From: Rossellomorea orangium
GTDB lineage: Bacteria > Bacillota > Bacilli > Bacillales > Bacillaceae_B
Direction of reading: 5' to 3'
NCBI RefSeq assembly: GCF_019334305.1
Contig: NZ_JAHWGH010000016.1
Location: forward strand, 10,301 to 55,318
DNA length: 45,018 bases
How positions within the stretch are numbered: the first letter of the stretch is position 1; each line of letters opens with the position of its first letter. Under the pieces are notes generated by a model. That model ran no database searches, was not told the origin of the DNA, and saw only the letters and a program-made list of their open reading frames with translations. A program made the position numbers and the translations under genes. Positions 6,555 through 15,358 of this stretch are shown piece by piece.

Positions 6555-7301
6555 ATGAGTTACGAACGTTTTGCTTATGTGTACGATTATCTCATGCAGG
6601 ACGTCCCATATGAAGGCTGGTTGGAGTATGTCAATCAACAGGCAGTAGAATGTTCTATTCATGGGAAAAGAATACTAGATATCGCTTGTGGAACTGGGGA
6701 ATTGTCCCTGAGGCTTGTGCGGGAAGGATACGATGTAACGGGTGTCGACTTATCCAGTGATATGTTGATGGTTGCCAAGGAAAAGGCAGAGGCCCAAAAC
6801 CTTCAGATTCAACTGTTCCAACAGGATATGTCAAAGCTCGATTCCCTTGATGAATATGATATTATTACGATTTTTTGTGATTCATTGAATTACCTGGAAG
6901 ACGAGAGTGACGTGGAACATACGTTTAAAAGCGTCTACGCTCACTTGAAACAAGGGGGATTATTCCTTTTTGATGTCCACTCCATATTCAAGATGTCACA
7001 AATATTCACGAATCAAACCTTCACCTTAAATGATGAACACGTCTCCTATATCTGGGATTGCTTCCCGGGAGTTGTTCCCAATAGTGTGGAACATGAACTA
7101 ACCTTTTTTGTGAAGGATGATGAAACCGGACAGTATGAGAGAGTGGAAGAGCTCCACAAACAGCGTACCTATCCCATTCTGATGTTAAATGAGTGGCTTT
7201 TGGAAAGCGGGTTTGAAGTAGTGAAGATCACCGCAGACTTTTCCGGTGACTCTCCAAACGAACAGAGTGAGAGAATCTTCTTTGCATGCATAAAGAAATA
7301 A
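6555..7301 (+). CDS. yqeM: class I SAM-dependent methyltransferase YqeM
   Basis: A 248-residue Rossmann methyltransferase. Motif I is LDIACGTGELSLRL (about 41-54), motif II is VTGVDLSSDML and motif IV is ITIFCDSLNYL. The substrate is unknown; its fixed place after rsfS suggests RNA, protein or small-molecule methylation linked to ribosome function, which is inference. The ATG directly follows the rsfS stop. The operon ends at the terminator 7303-7336. Confidence 0.85.
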   Translation: MSYERFAYVYDYLMQDVPYEGWLEYVNQQAVECSIHGKRILDIACGTGELSLRLVREGYDVTGVDLSSDMLMVAKEKAEAQNLQIQLFQQDMSKLDSLDEYDIITIFCDSLNYLEDESDVEHTFKSVYAHLKQGGLFLFDVHSIFKMSQIFTNQTFTLNDEHVSYIWDCFPGVVPNSVEHELTFFVKDDETGQYERVEELHKQRTYPILMLNEWLLESGFEVVKITADFSGDSPNEQSERIFFACIKK

Positions 7302-7302
7302 T

Positions 7303-7336
7303 AAAAGCCGGATTGCCACAAGGCGGTCCGGCTTTT
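7303..7336 (+). terminator. terminator of the yqeG-yqeM operon
   Basis: AAAAGCCGGA (7303-7312) and TCCGGCTTTT (7327-7336) form a 10-bp stem with a 14-base loop, ending in TTTTATT. Confidence 0.9.
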
Positions 7337-7363
7337 ATTCGTGAAAAAAATAAAAATAAAGAA

Positions 7364-7423
7364 GGAAAAAAACAATTCGTGTCGAAATATAACTTTAAGG
7401 AGTTTTCCTAAACCCCGAATTGT
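7364..7423 (-). terminator. terminator of comER, overlapping its last codons
   Basis: On the minus strand ACAATTCG (7423-7416) pairs with CGAATTGT (7379-7372), followed by a seven-base T-run. A small inner hairpin AGGA-AAAC-TCCT lies in the loop. The comER stop TAG (7410-7408) sits inside the loop, so the last four codons and the stop are part of the terminator. Confidence 0.75.
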
Positions 7424-8229
7424 GATTTTGTCCCTTCAATATCATCCACGAATTTCTCTTGTGTGGCTTCGAATAACTTCTCGAAAACATCTCCTAATTC
7501 TCTTTCCATTACAGAAATCCCTATACCCGTCACTCCTCCTTTTACACAAACTTTCTCTTGAAGAGTCGGTAACGTATAAATGTTTTTCTTTAATAAGTCT
7601 CCAAGGCCAACCAGCATTTCAGATGCAAGGACCGTCGCGGTTTCCTGATCTATTTCCGTTACTTCCACAGCTGCATTGATGAATTGTTGAGTAACATAAC
7701 TGAAAAAAGCCGGCCCGCAACTTACGATGTCAGAAGCCACCCGTGTCACATTTTCATCAATTTCAACAGGTGTGGATATATTTCGGGCAAGGGTAGTTAA
7801 ATCCCGCCTCCAATGATCTGAACATTGATCACCAAATGTTAAAAGGGACACTCCGCTCAAGGCGCGATTTGTGATGCTTGGGATGAATCGGGCGCAAGAA
7901 CAGCTTAATAATGACTCTAATTGACCGACACTAACCGGGCTGGTGATGGAAACAACGCATTTTCCCTTCGTGAAGCTCTGCTTATTCTCCTGAATCACAT
8001 CATACACATCATGTGGTTTTACACAGATGAAGATGAGATCAGATGCAGAAATCACATCTCCATTTGAATAGCCTACATTGACTTTATTGAATTTCTTCTT
8101 TATATCCTCAGCTTTCTTAATTGAACGATTCGTAATATGAAGATGCGAAGGAGAAATCGCATTGGATTCAATGAGAGCCTCAATGATGATTTTCCCCATG
8201 TTTCCTGTTCCGATGATACCTACTTTCAT
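7408..8229 (-). CDS. comER: late competence protein ComER (pyrroline-5-carboxylate reductase family)
   Basis: A 273-residue protein of the P5C reductase (ProC) family that is always found divergent from comEA in Bacillus. The NAD(P)-binding motif VGIIGTGNMGK is at residues 3-13. The middle has FICVKPHDV and the C-terminal dimer domain has GPAFFSYVTQQFINAA and GGVTGIG. The true start is ATG 8229, after AGGAGGG; a GTG 21 bases upstream lies before the SD and is rejected. In B. subtilis ComER is not required for transformation but has been linked to sporulation or biofilm phenotypes. Enzymatic activity is uncertain. Confidence 0.9.
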   Translation of the reverse strand: MKVGIIGTGNMGKIIIEALIESNAISPSHLHITNRSIKKAEDIKKKFNKVNVGYSNGDVISASDLIFICVKPHDVYDVIQENKQSFTKGKCVVSITSPVSVGQLESLLSCSCARFIPSITNRALSGVSLLTFGDQCSDHWRRDLTTLARNISTPVEIDENVTRVASDIVSCGPAFFSYVTQQFINAAVEVTEIDQETATVLASEMLVGLGDLLKKNIYTLPTLQEKVCVKGGVTGIGISVMERELGDVFEKLFEATQEKFVDDIEGTKSQFGV

Positions 8230-8308
8230 GTTCAGCCCTCCTTCTATCACAGTCTCTCCTAAAACTTATGAGTCCCTTGCAATGATTATTCCACCCGAGG
8301 TGATTTCC

Positions 8309-8914
8309 GTGCGATCCATAATTGAAAAGTACAGAACGATTCTGGTCATGGTTTTGATTTGTAGTGTTTTCCTGATTGCCTATATATTGAAAAATGCATT
8401 CCAGCCGTCCATTGAGGAATCTTCCTTTACAGCAGCACCGGTGAAAAAAGAAGAGGAGTCTGAACCGGCGAAACCTCCGGAGAACGTATATGTAGATGTA
8501 AAAGGACAAGTCGTGAACCCTGGACTTTATGAGGTGAGGCAGGGGGACAGGTTGAAGTTTGTCATTGACAGGGCAGGCGGTTTCACGGAAGATGCCGATC
8601 GGAAAATGATAAATTTAGCTGTCAAGGTATCGGACGAAATGATGATATACGTCCCGAAAGTCGGTGAAATGGAACGCCTGGATCTTCCTATTCCTTCTTC
8701 TGGTGCTGAATCAGGGCAGGATAAACTCAATATCAACACGGCTTCCCAACAGGACTTTGAGGGCCTTCCTGGAATCGGGCCATCCAAAGCGGCCTCGTTT
8801 GTACAGTATCGCGATGAGAATGGACCGTTTACTGCAATTGAAGAGATTACAAACATATCCGGCATCGGAGAAAAGACATTCGAAAAATTAAAAGAGCATA
8901 TTTTTGTTCAATGA
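8309..8914 (+). CDS. comEA: competence DNA receptor ComEA
   Basis: Membrane-anchored receptor that binds double-stranded DNA outside the membrane during transformation. From the GTG start at 8309 the protein is 201 residues: a short cytoplasmic end, a membrane helix (TILVMVLICSVFLIAYIL, about 10-27), a Lys/Glu-rich linker, an SLBB-like domain (YVDVKGQVVNPGLYEVRQGD onward, about 60-125), and a C-terminal helix-hairpin-helix pair (NINTASQQDFEGLPGIGPSKA and ITNISGIGEKTFEKL). GAGGTG at 8297-8302 is six bases before the GTG. Longer frames reaching into comER lack a ribosome binding site. No clear ComK box is seen in the 79-base divergent gap. Confidence 0.92.
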   Translation: MRSIIEKYRTILVMVLICSVFLIAYILKNAFQPSIEESSFTAAPVKKEEESEPAKPPENVYVDVKGQVVNPGLYEVRQGDRLKFVIDRAGGFTEDADRKMINLAVKVSDEMMIYVPKVGEMERLDLPIPSSGAESGQDKLNINTASQQDFEGLPGIGPSKAASFVQYRDENGPFTAIEEITNISGIGEKTFEKLKEHIFVQ

Positions 8915-8994
8915 ATTGACGAAACAGAGGGAATCTTTATACACTTAAACAAGCATGAAGAATACACCGCGCAATAACAGAAGGAGGAATGGGG

Positions 8995-9558
8995 ATGGAA
9001 AGAATAGCTTGGCATCAATATTTCATGGCTCAAAGTCAACTGCTTGCCCTCCGCAGTACGTGCACAAGACTGGCAGTGGGTGCAACCATCGTAAGGGACA
9101 AGCGGATCATTGCAGGGGGCTATAATGGCTCCATTGCCGGTGGGGATCATTGTATTGATGAAGGATGTTATGTCATCGACAATCACTGCGTAAGGACCAT
9201 TCATGCAGAAATGAATGCCCTTCTGCAATGTTCAAAATTCGGTGTCGGGACGGAAAATGCGGACATATATGTCACTCACTTTCCTTGCCTTCAATGCTGT
9301 AAGGCGCTGATACAAGCGGGAATCAAGACGGTTTATTATGCAAAAGATTACAAAAATCATCCATATGCAATAGAACTGTTTGCTAAGGCAGATGTTCATG
9401 TTGAGAAGGTACCTTTTCAAGAAAGCAGTATCGACGTGAAACATAAGGAAAAAGCATCTTTGATGACCCAATTGATTCAGGAGCTCAGACAAGAGGGAGT
9501 TTCAGAGGAGAAACTTCACCACTATGAACAGGAATACATAAAGCTTTTCAATGAGTAG
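8995..9558 (+). CDS. comEB: ComEB, dCMP deaminase family
   Basis: A 187-residue cytidine/deoxycytidylate deaminase-family protein. It begins MERIAWHQYFMAQSQ and has the zinc site H70-A-E72 in TIHAEMNA and P-C98-x-x-C101 in FPCLQCC. Catalysis would convert dCMP to dUMP. In B. subtilis ComEB is needed for polar placement of ComGA but not for DNA uptake itself. The ATG at 8995 lies seven bases after AGGAGG; the ATG at 8989 is too close. It overlaps comEC by 8 bases. Confidence 0.92.
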   Translation: MERIAWHQYFMAQSQLLALRSTCTRLAVGATIVRDKRIIAGGYNGSIAGGDHCIDEGCYVIDNHCVRTIHAEMNALLQCSKFGVGTENADIYVTHFPCLQCCKALIQAGIKTVYYAKDYKNHPYAIELFAKADVHVEKVPFQESSIDVKHKEKASLMTQLIQELRQEGVSEEKLHHYEQEYIKLFNE

Positions 9559-11827
9559 AGGGTTATATCTCTACATGGCTTTGGCGGCTCTATCCGGGAC
9601 TTTGCTGGCACTTCAGGTTTATTGGGGTGCTGGCATCCTTGTCCTTCTCCTCTTTTCTCTATACTTCAGAAAAAGCCCCTTCACCACCATCCTGCTTGTT
9701 TTTTTCTTTATCATTTTCTCTTTCTTCAATGCCCATTTACACCAAACTCTTCAGAAAACAATACTTTCCCAACAAGCTAGTGCTCATACCATTCAATTGA
9801 CTATAAAAGACATCCCGTCCATAGATGGCAATTCATTCATTTCCCTGGCGACAATAAGCGGTGAAAAAATCCTGGCACGCTATTATTTCACTTCAGAAGA
9901 AGAAAAGCGAGCGTTTAAACAATTGAAACCAGGTGCTGTATGCGAAGTGGAGGGGGAACTTACTGAACCCCTTCCAAATAAAAATCCGAACTTATTCAAC
10001 TATAAAAAATTTCTTTATCATCAAGGGGTTTATTGGTTCCTGGATATAAAGGAATTCGAGGGGTGTGAAAGTAAAAGTTCTTGGAAGGATATCTTGATTA
10101 CGCTGAGATTCACTGGTTTAAAAAACATTGAAGAGAGCTTTCCACCTACCACTGTCGGAGTGACTCAGGCATTATTATTCGGGGAGACAGGGATGATTGA
10201 AGAGGACACGATGAAGTCATTCAGAGAGCTCGGTGTTGTTCATCTTCTCGCCATTTCAGGTCTTCATGTGGGTATGTTATTTGCGTTTCTTCATCATTTT
10301 TTATTAAGGGCGGGTGTAACCCGGGAAGCTGCATCATGGATGGGCATTTCATTTCTCCTTTGCTACATCGTACTGACAGGCGGCTCACCTTCTGTTGTCA
10401 GGGCATCTTCTATGTTGATCGTCCTTCTGTTGGTCAGAAAAACATCCCTGAATATCAGGGTATTCGATAGTTTGGCCGTAGTATTTCTAATTCTTGTCTT
10501 ATACGAACCATTCTCGGTTTTTAACGTAGGTTTTCAACTGTCGTTCGTGGTCAGTTTTTCCTTGGTTATTTCTTCTCGGACGATATTAAAGGATGCATCC
10601 TCCCTCAGGCAAATGCTCATGGTAACAATCGTCGCCCAATTATCTTCACTTCCCATCGTGATCTATCATTTCTACGAATTCTCCTTAATCGGTTTTCTGA
10701 CGAATCTCTTATATGTCCCCCTTTTTTCCACTATCGTCCTTCCGATGGCCATCATCATGTATTTTCTATCGTCAATTGTAACTGCCGGATGGGTAATGGT
10801 TCCTTATGAAACCCTGTTGGAAGGAATTCAATGGCTATCTTCTGCGGTATCTTCCTTTCCTCTCAGCACTTTGGTGATGGGAAGACCTCATTTTCTTGTT
10901 TTACTCTGTTATCTTATTCTGATCTATTACGCATTTGTCGGTTTTGAAAGGAGGAAATACTTTTCGGGTGTACTGTTGATTTTATTGGGATTCCTTCATC
11001 TCCTTTGGAACAATTTTCATCCTTATGGGGAAGTCGTTTTCATTGATGTGGGACAAGGAGATGCAACCTTGATCGACCTTCCTTATAACCGTGGTACCTA
11101 CTTAATCGATACAGGAGGGGAAATTCAGTTCCCTAAAGAGAAATGGGAGGAAAAAAGCAGCTCTTTCTCTGTAGGAGAGGACATTGTGGTTCCATTTTTA
11201 AAAAGCAAAGGAATCACGCGTATCGATACGTTGATTTTAACTCATGGGGATCTCGATCATGTAGGCGGGGCAGAGGCTGTGTTAAACGAAGTGGAGGTAA
11301 CGGAAATCTTGATCAGTCCCGGAAGCAGGGAAAAAGTCGAAATGGAAAAGATTGTTGAAAAGGCACAGAACAAAAGGGTTTCCGTTAGAGAGGCGATGTT
11401 TCCGAGCGGTTGGCGTGGTGATGAGGAAGGATTACATATCGTTTCTCCCCTGGATGAAGCATATGAAGGGAATAATGACTCCATTGTCATCTATGGAGAA
11501 ATCGGATTGAGAAAGTGGTTGTTTACAGGCGACTTGGAGGAGGAAGGGGAAAGTGGGTTAATGAAGACATTCGATCTGCCCGTCGATGTGTTAAAAGTCG
11601 GTCACCATGGCAGTAACACAAGTAGTACAGAGCCATTTCTTGAAGAAACGAATCCAGACGTCGCAGTCATCTCTGCAGGAGAAACCAATCGATTCGGCCA
11701 TCCTCATCCTGACGTAGTAGAGCGATTGACAACAAGGGGAATGACCATTTATAACACAGCAATGAACGGGGCAATCACCTATCGATTTTGGGATAAAAGA
11801 GGAACGTTTTCTGCCCAACTGCCATAG
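9551..11827 (+). CDS. comEC: DNA-uptake channel ComEC
   Basis: A 758-residue polytopic membrane protein that carries single-stranded DNA into the cell during transformation. In order: an N-terminal pair of membrane helices (about 5-60); a periplasm-facing OB-like DUF4131 domain (about 70-185); the Competence domain with many helices, starting VTQALLFGE and LLAISGLHVGML (about 205-470); and a C-terminal metallo-beta-lactamase-like domain (about 495-745) with VFIDVGQGDATLID, THGDLDHVGG and VGHHGSNTSS. The last domain is proposed to degrade the non-transported strand. All metal-binding motifs are intact, so the protein looks functional. The ATG overlaps the comEB stop. Confidence 0.95.
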   Translation: MSRGLYLYMALAALSGTLLALQVYWGAGILVLLLFSLYFRKSPFTTILLVFFFIIFSFFNAHLHQTLQKTILSQQASAHTIQLTIKDIPSIDGNSFISLATISGEKILARYYFTSEEEKRAFKQLKPGAVCEVEGELTEPLPNKNPNLFNYKKFLYHQGVYWFLDIKEFEGCESKSSWKDILITLRFTGLKNIEESFPPTTVGVTQALLFGETGMIEEDTMKSFRELGVVHLLAISGLHVGMLFAFLHHFLLRAGVTREAASWMGISFLLCYIVLTGGSPSVVRASSMLIVLLLVRKTSLNIRVFDSLAVVFLILVLYEPFSVFNVGFQLSFVVSFSLVISSRTILKDASSLRQMLMVTIVAQLSSLPIVIYHFYEFSLIGFLTNLLYVPLFSTIVLPMAIIMYFLSSIVTAGWVMVPYETLLEGIQWLSSAVSSFPLSTLVMGRPHFLVLLCYLILIYYAFVGFERRKYFSGVLLILLGFLHLLWNNFHPYGEVVFIDVGQGDATLIDLPYNRGTYLIDTGGEIQFPKEKWEEKSSSFSVGEDIVVPFLKSKGITRIDTLILTHGDLDHVGGAEAVLNEVEVTEILISPGSREKVEMEKIVEKAQNKRVSVREAMFPSGWRGDEEGLHIVSPLDEAYEGNNDSIVIYGEIGLRKWLFTGDLEEEGESGLMKTFDLPVDVLKVGHHGSNTSSTEPFLEETNPDVAVISAGETNRFGHPHPDVVERLTTRGMTIYNTAMNGAITYRFWDKRGTFSAQLP

Positions 11828-11860
11828 GATGTAGAACAAACAAATTAAGCGCTAATGAAA

Positions 11861-11976
11861 AAAAGGGGCAGACCTATTCCAAAGAATCAGGGCGTTCAAA
11901 CCATCTTTATGATACCGAAAGTACCATATATGGAAGTTGAAGTAACCGGTTTCTTTAAGGTCTGCCTCCTATTTTT
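11861..11976. terminator. long-loop hairpin between convergent comEC and yqzM
   Basis: GGGGCAGACC (11865-11874) pairs with GGTCTGCCTC (11959-11968), 10 bp with one G-U on the plus strand. AAAGAA/TTCTTT pairing extends it inward. The 84-base loop can fold further. There is a T-run after the stem on both strands, so it can terminate both genes. The long loop is unusual for a simple terminator. Confidence 0.6.
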
Positions 11977-11978
11977 CA

Positions 11979-12113
11979 TTAAGATCCAATTAATTTGATC
12001 GCTGTTGCAATAATGAACATTAATGCAAAGAATCCAAAAGAAACACCGAAGGCTACACCTGAATCTACTGCATCATTTCTTTTTGATTGTACATTCTTTT
12101 CAAATTGGTTCAC
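11979..12113 (-). CDS. yqzM: YqzM family small membrane protein
   Basis: A 44-residue protein, beginning (V/M)NQFEKNVQSKRNDAVDSG and ending IATAIKLIGS, with one membrane helix (about 18-42). It matches the B. subtilis YqzM family, which occupies the same place between comEC and holA. The GTG start at 12113 follows AGGAGGGG; longer upstream frames begin before the SD. Function is unknown. Confidence 0.9.
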   Translation of the reverse strand: MNQFEKNVQSKRNDAVDSGVAFGVSFGFFALMFIIATAIKLIGS

Positions 12114-12407
12114 AATTACCCCTCCTATTTCTATTCTAGTATAGAACAACGCTACTGAAAAATCTATACTTCCCTTTACTTTTTCCTTTACTGACAAGAG
12201 TTGTCACCCATAAGTTCATGGATGTGTGGTGACACTAATCAATACAAAGGAAATACCGTTGACGGATTAGGTTCCTAGGTCTTATCCGTCAACGTTAATA
12301 TAGATATAGGGGGTGTCCTATATGAGGGATGTCCCCTTTACCCCTTGCCAAAACCAAAAAGCTTTTTTACCATAGAGTAGAGAAAAGACTTAATGGAGAG
12401 TGCTGAT
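12114..12407. other. yqzM-holA interval with three successive hairpins
   Basis: A divergent 294-base gap. Hairpin 1 is TGTCACC/GGTGACA (12202-12208 with 12228-12234). Hairpin 2 is CGTTGACGGAT/ATCCGTCAACG (12257-12267 with 12284-12294), a perfect 11-bp stem. Hairpin 3 is GGGGGTGTCC with GGATGTCCCC (12309-12318 with about 12327-12336), fully paired if three G-U pairs are allowed on the plus strand. None has a T-run, so they are not standard terminators. Promoters for yqzM and holA must lie here, but I cannot assign them. Confidence 0.6.
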
Positions 12408-13436
12408 TTGGTTATCGATACATGGAAAAAAATAGAGAAGTCTCAATTTGCCGCTATATATTTAGTTTACGGAAATGAGTCATTTATTATTAATGAAACG
12501 AAACAAAGGATTGTCTCAAGCGCCATTTCAGAGGAAGAAATGGATTTTAACTTTTCCAGCTATGACCTGGAGGAGACGCCGATAGAAGTAGCGATTGAAG
12601 ATGCTGAAACCTTTCCCTTTATGGGAGAAAAAAGAGTAGTCATTCTTCAGAATCCCGTTTTTTTAACGGCTGAAAAAACAAAAGAAAAGGTAGAGCATAA
12701 TATCAAGCGCTTTGAACAATACATACAATCACCTGCACCATACACGATACTTGTAATCACCGCGAATTACGAGAAATTGGACGAGCGTAAAAAAGTCACC
12801 AAGTCCTTAAAAAAACTCGCGGAAGTAGTGGAAGCCAAAAAATTGAATGAGCATGAACTGAAATCCTGGGTAAGGGAAAGGGCAGCCGGAAATAATGTTC
12901 AGATCGATGAAGATGCCGTTGAATTATTGCTCACGCTTGCAGGAACAAACCTGATGATGCTCACTCAGGAATTGGATAAGCTCTCTTTATATGCAAGTGA
13001 CACGAACAGGATCGATATAGAAGTAGTAGAGCGGTTAACCGCCAGATCGCTGGAACAAAATATTTTCACCCTGGTGGATAAAGTTGTTCACAGGAGAATC
13101 GATGAGGCATTAAGGATCTATTACGATCTCCTCAAGCAAAATGAAGAGCCTTTAAAAATCCTGGCGATCCTGGCTGGTCAATTCCGCTTGATCTACGGTG
13201 TCAAGGAGCTGTCTCGAAGAGGATATGGTCAACAAAAGATTGCATCCACCTTAAAGGTGCACCCGTTCAGGGTGAAACTGGCAGCTGGACAGGCAAAGCA
13301 CTTCAATGATAAACAGCTGGCCATTATTATTGATCTACTTTCACAGGGGGACTATGAAATCAAAACAGGCAAGATCAAAAAAGAACTGATGATAGAAATG
13401 TTTCTATTTAAGCTTCATGATCAAAGTTTTACGTAA
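12408..13436 (+). CDS. holA: DNA polymerase III delta subunit
   Basis: Clamp-loader delta subunit that opens the beta sliding clamp. The protein has an AAA-like fold without Walker motifs, as expected: YLVYGNESFII at the N-terminus, AETFPFMGEKRVVIL (about 60-75), the clamp-binding region, and the C-terminal collar helices with ARSLEQNIFTLVDKVV, YYDLLKQNEEPLKILAILAGQFRLI and LKVHPFRVKLA. The TTG at 12408 is preferred (342 residues) because it has GGAGAG upstream and gives the family N-terminus VIDTWKKI. An ATG at 12393 would add five residues but lacks a ribosome binding site. It is followed at once by a terminator shared with rpsT. Confidence 0.93.
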   Translation: MVIDTWKKIEKSQFAAIYLVYGNESFIINETKQRIVSSAISEEEMDFNFSSYDLEETPIEVAIEDAETFPFMGEKRVVILQNPVFLTAEKTKEKVEHNIKRFEQYIQSPAPYTILVITANYEKLDERKKVTKSLKKLAEVVEAKKLNEHELKSWVRERAAGNNVQIDEDAVELLLTLAGTNLMMLTQELDKLSLYASDTNRIDIEVVERLTARSLEQNIFTLVDKVVHRRIDEALRIYYDLLKQNEEPLKILAILAGQFRLIYGVKELSRRGYGQQKIASTLKVHPFRVKLAAGQAKHFNDKQLAIIIDLLSQGDYEIKTGKIKKELMIEMFLFKLHDQSFT

Positions 13437-13473
13437 AAAAAACCACCCGGCCGTTTTGGCAGGGTGGTTTTTT
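13437..13473. terminator. bidirectional terminator of holA and rpsT
   Basis: AAAACCACCC (13439-13448) pairs with GGGTGGTTTT (13462-13471). There is a T-run on the plus strand after the stem and an A-run before it, giving a T-run on the minus strand. Confidence 0.9.
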
Positions 13474-13477
13474 TCAA

Positions 13478-13729
13478 TTAGTTCGCTTTTTTCATTAGGC
13501 GAGACTTTTGACGATCTGCAGCGTTTTTGTGGATAAGACCTTTTTGAGCTGCTTTGTCTAATTGACGTACCGCTTCAGTTACTAGATCTTTCGCGTTATC
13601 AGCGCTGTTAGTCGCAGCTGCTTCTGCTTTCTTGATAGCAGTACGCATTGTAGATTTTACTGCAGCGTTTTGAGCGTTACGCTCGTTGCTAGTTTTTACG
13701 CGTTTGATAGCTGATTTGATATTTGGCAT
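13478..13729 (-). CDS. rpsT: 30S ribosomal protein S20
   Basis: An 83-residue basic primary-binding protein of the small subunit. It begins [21 protein letters not shown] and ends [15 protein letters not shown], typical of S20. The ATG at 13729 follows AGGAGGTGACAGGA; a GTG nine bases upstream falls inside the SD and is rejected. Its own promoter lies at 13805-13833. The roughly 68-base leader carries an ATCGAG/CTCGAT hairpin (13752-13757 with 13769-13774), a possible site for feedback control by S20, which is inference. Confidence 0.97.
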   Translation of the reverse strand: MPNIKSAIKRVKTSNERNAQNAAVKSTMRTAIKKAEAAATNSADNAKDLVTEAVRQLDKAAQKGLIHKNAADRQKSRLMKKAN

Positions 13730-13804
13730 TCCTGTCACCTCCTATAAAAGGATCGAGATTCTATGTGACTCGATTTAAATTCCTAAACAATAAGAACAAA
13801 TGAT

Positions 13805-13833
13805 ATTTTATCAAACGGTCAGTGATATTGCAA
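13805..13833 (-). promoter_or_regulatory. sigma-A promoter of rpsT
   Basis: On the minus strand TTGCAA (13833-13828), a 17-base spacer, and TAAAAT (13810-13805). Spacing is ideal, and the leader to the rpsT start is about 68 bases. Confidence 0.65.
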
Positions 13834-13861
13834 TACTATGAAGTGAAATTAAACAAGTGAA

Positions 13862-13891
13862 TGAACACCTCCCAAAAAGGTAAACATAAAA
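13862..13891 (+). promoter_or_regulatory. possible sigma-G/sigma-F promoter of gpr
   Basis: TGAACA (13862-13867), a 17-base gap, then CATAAAA (13885-13891). This resembles the forespore consensus TGnATA and CATnnTA. It lies about 40 bases before the gpr start, and B. subtilis gpr is forespore-expressed. Confidence 0.45.
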
Positions 13892-13931
13892 AAATACTGG
13901 ATAATATCCCAAGCCTGGAGGTAGAGTCGAA

Positions 13932-15041
13932 ATGAAAAAAGAAGAAATCGATCTAAGTAAATATTCCATCCGTACCGATCTTGCCGTGGAAGCAAAAGAA
14001 ATGGTGGATGCAGATAAAGCGGAAAATACGTCATCCATACAGGGTGTCATGATTAAAGAAAGAGAAGAAGACGGAGTGAAAGTTTCCCTGGTCACGGTGA
14101 CACCTGAAGGGGAAGAAAAAATCGGCAAGAAACCGGGAAATTATTTGACCATCGAGGCTCACGGTATACGTGAAGAAAATACAGAGCTCCAACAACGGGT
14201 TGAAAAGGTATTCGCCAATGAACTTAGCCAATTTTTGATTAATAATAAGATCAGCAAAAATGCAAGCTGCCTGATTGTCGGGTTGGGAAACTGGAATGTG
14301 ACTCCTGATTCTCTGGGACCACGGGTATGTGAAGATGTCATTGTGACAAGGCATTTATTTGAACTTCAGCCTGAATCAGTGGAAGAGGGGTATCGGCCGG
14401 TCAGTGCCCTCGTCCCAGGTGTCATGGGACTGACGGGGATCGAAACGAGCGATATCATATTCGGAGTAGTCGAAAAATCAAAGCCGGACTTTATCATAGC
14501 CATTGACGCCTTGGCCTCCCGTTCCATTGAACGCGTCAATGCGACCATCCAGATCTCAGACACAGGTATCCATCCGGGATCGGGAGTGGGGAATAAACGA
14601 AAAGGCCTCGATCAGGAAACGCTTGGTGTCCCGGTCATAGCGATCGGTGTCCCTACCGTACTGGATGCTGTAACGATCGTCAGTGATACGGTGGATTTCC
14701 TATTAAAACATTTTGGAAAAGAAATGAGAGAAGGCGATCGTCCGTCAAGATCCCTTGCTCCTGCAGGATTAAGCTTCGGTGAGAGAAGGAAATTAACAGA
14801 GGAGGACCTGCCTGAGGAAGAGCACCGACAAACCTTTATGGGCATTGTTGGGACACTGCCGGATCAGGAGAAACGGAAGCTGATCCATGAGGTCCTTGCC
14901 CCAATCGGTCATAACCTGATGGTAACACCGAAAGAAGTGGATGTATTCATGGAGGACATGGCGAATCTGATCGCGAGCGGCCTTAATGCGGCGCTGCATG
15001 ATGCAGTGGATCAGGAGAATACGGGGTATCAGACGAGATAA
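13932..15041 (+). CDS. gpr: germination protease Gpr
   Basis: Endoprotease that starts degradation of small acid-soluble spore proteins in the first minutes of germination. The 369-residue precursor begins [21 protein letters not shown]. The family is made as an inactive zymogen that removes about 15-16 N-terminal residues, here most likely at the IRTD-LAVE junction. Conserved blocks include [19 protein letters not shown] (about 114-132), [23 protein letters not shown] and [14 protein letters not shown]. The ATG is preceded by GGAGGT. It is followed by spoIIP in the same order as B. subtilis, with a weak terminator between. Confidence 0.95.
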   Translation: MKKEEIDLSKYSIRTDLAVEAKEMVDADKAENTSSIQGVMIKEREEDGVKVSLVTVTPEGEEKIGKKPGNYLTIEAHGIREENTELQQRVEKVFANELSQFLINNKISKNASCLIVGLGNWNVTPDSLGPRVCEDVIVTRHLFELQPESVEEGYRPVSALVPGVMGLTGIETSDIIFGVVEKSKPDFIIAIDALASRSIERVNATIQISDTGIHPGSGVGNKRKGLDQETLGVPVIAIGVPTVLDAVTIVSDTVDFLLKHFGKEMREGDRPSRSLAPAGLSFGERRKLTEEDLPEEEHRQTFMGIVGTLPDQEKRKLIHEVLAPIGHNLMVTPKEVDVFMEDMANLIASGLNAALHDAVDQENTGYQTR

Positions 15042-15057
15042 ATGAGGATTGATGATC

Positions 15058-15093
15058 ACGCCTTGAGGGGAGTCCAGACCTTGAGGCGTTTTT
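15058..15093 (+). terminator. terminator of gpr
   Basis: ACGCCT (15058-15063) pairs with AGGCGT (15084-15089), with extra AGG/CCT pairing inward and a TTTTT tail. Confidence 0.7.
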
Positions 15094-15358
15094 GGTTTTC
15101 AGATTTAGCGTGGTAAGACGTTTCACTGATAAATATGGAATATCGCGGATATCTTCCCTGAATGTCTTATTGACTGCCCCATCCCAAAGACAGTAGAATC
15201 CCGTGTTCTAACCGGCAATCCCCACCCACCGCAAAAAATAATAGGTCCCCCCGTTTAACTTTCTCCCAATCATCTCATAATGACTACTAAATATAGTTCT
15301 ACTATCTCTATCAAATTCATAGATTGTACTAGAGTAAAGAAAAAGAAAGGGTGGGAAA
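15094..15358. other. gpr-spoIIP interval, no gene seen
   Basis: The gpr-spoIIP gap is 317 bases including the terminator. It should contain the sporulation promoter of spoIIP. CATAGATT at 15318-15325 could be a sigma-E -10, but I find no convincing -35. I see no open reading frame with a ribosome binding site and no strong hairpin. Confidence 0.4.

Noticed and set aside
7341..7679. Plus-strand frame of 112 codons antisense to comER
   Set aside because: It begins in the terminator region, lacks an SD, and lies wholly opposite a conserved gene.
8230..8308. ComK boxes expected before comEA
   Set aside because: I could not find paired AAAA-n5-TTTT motifs with proper spacing in the short divergent gap; the promoter remains unassigned.
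12393..12407. ATG at 12393 as the holA start
   Set aside because: It has no ribosome binding site, and the GGAGAG just after it serves the TTG at 12408, which gives the family N-terminus.
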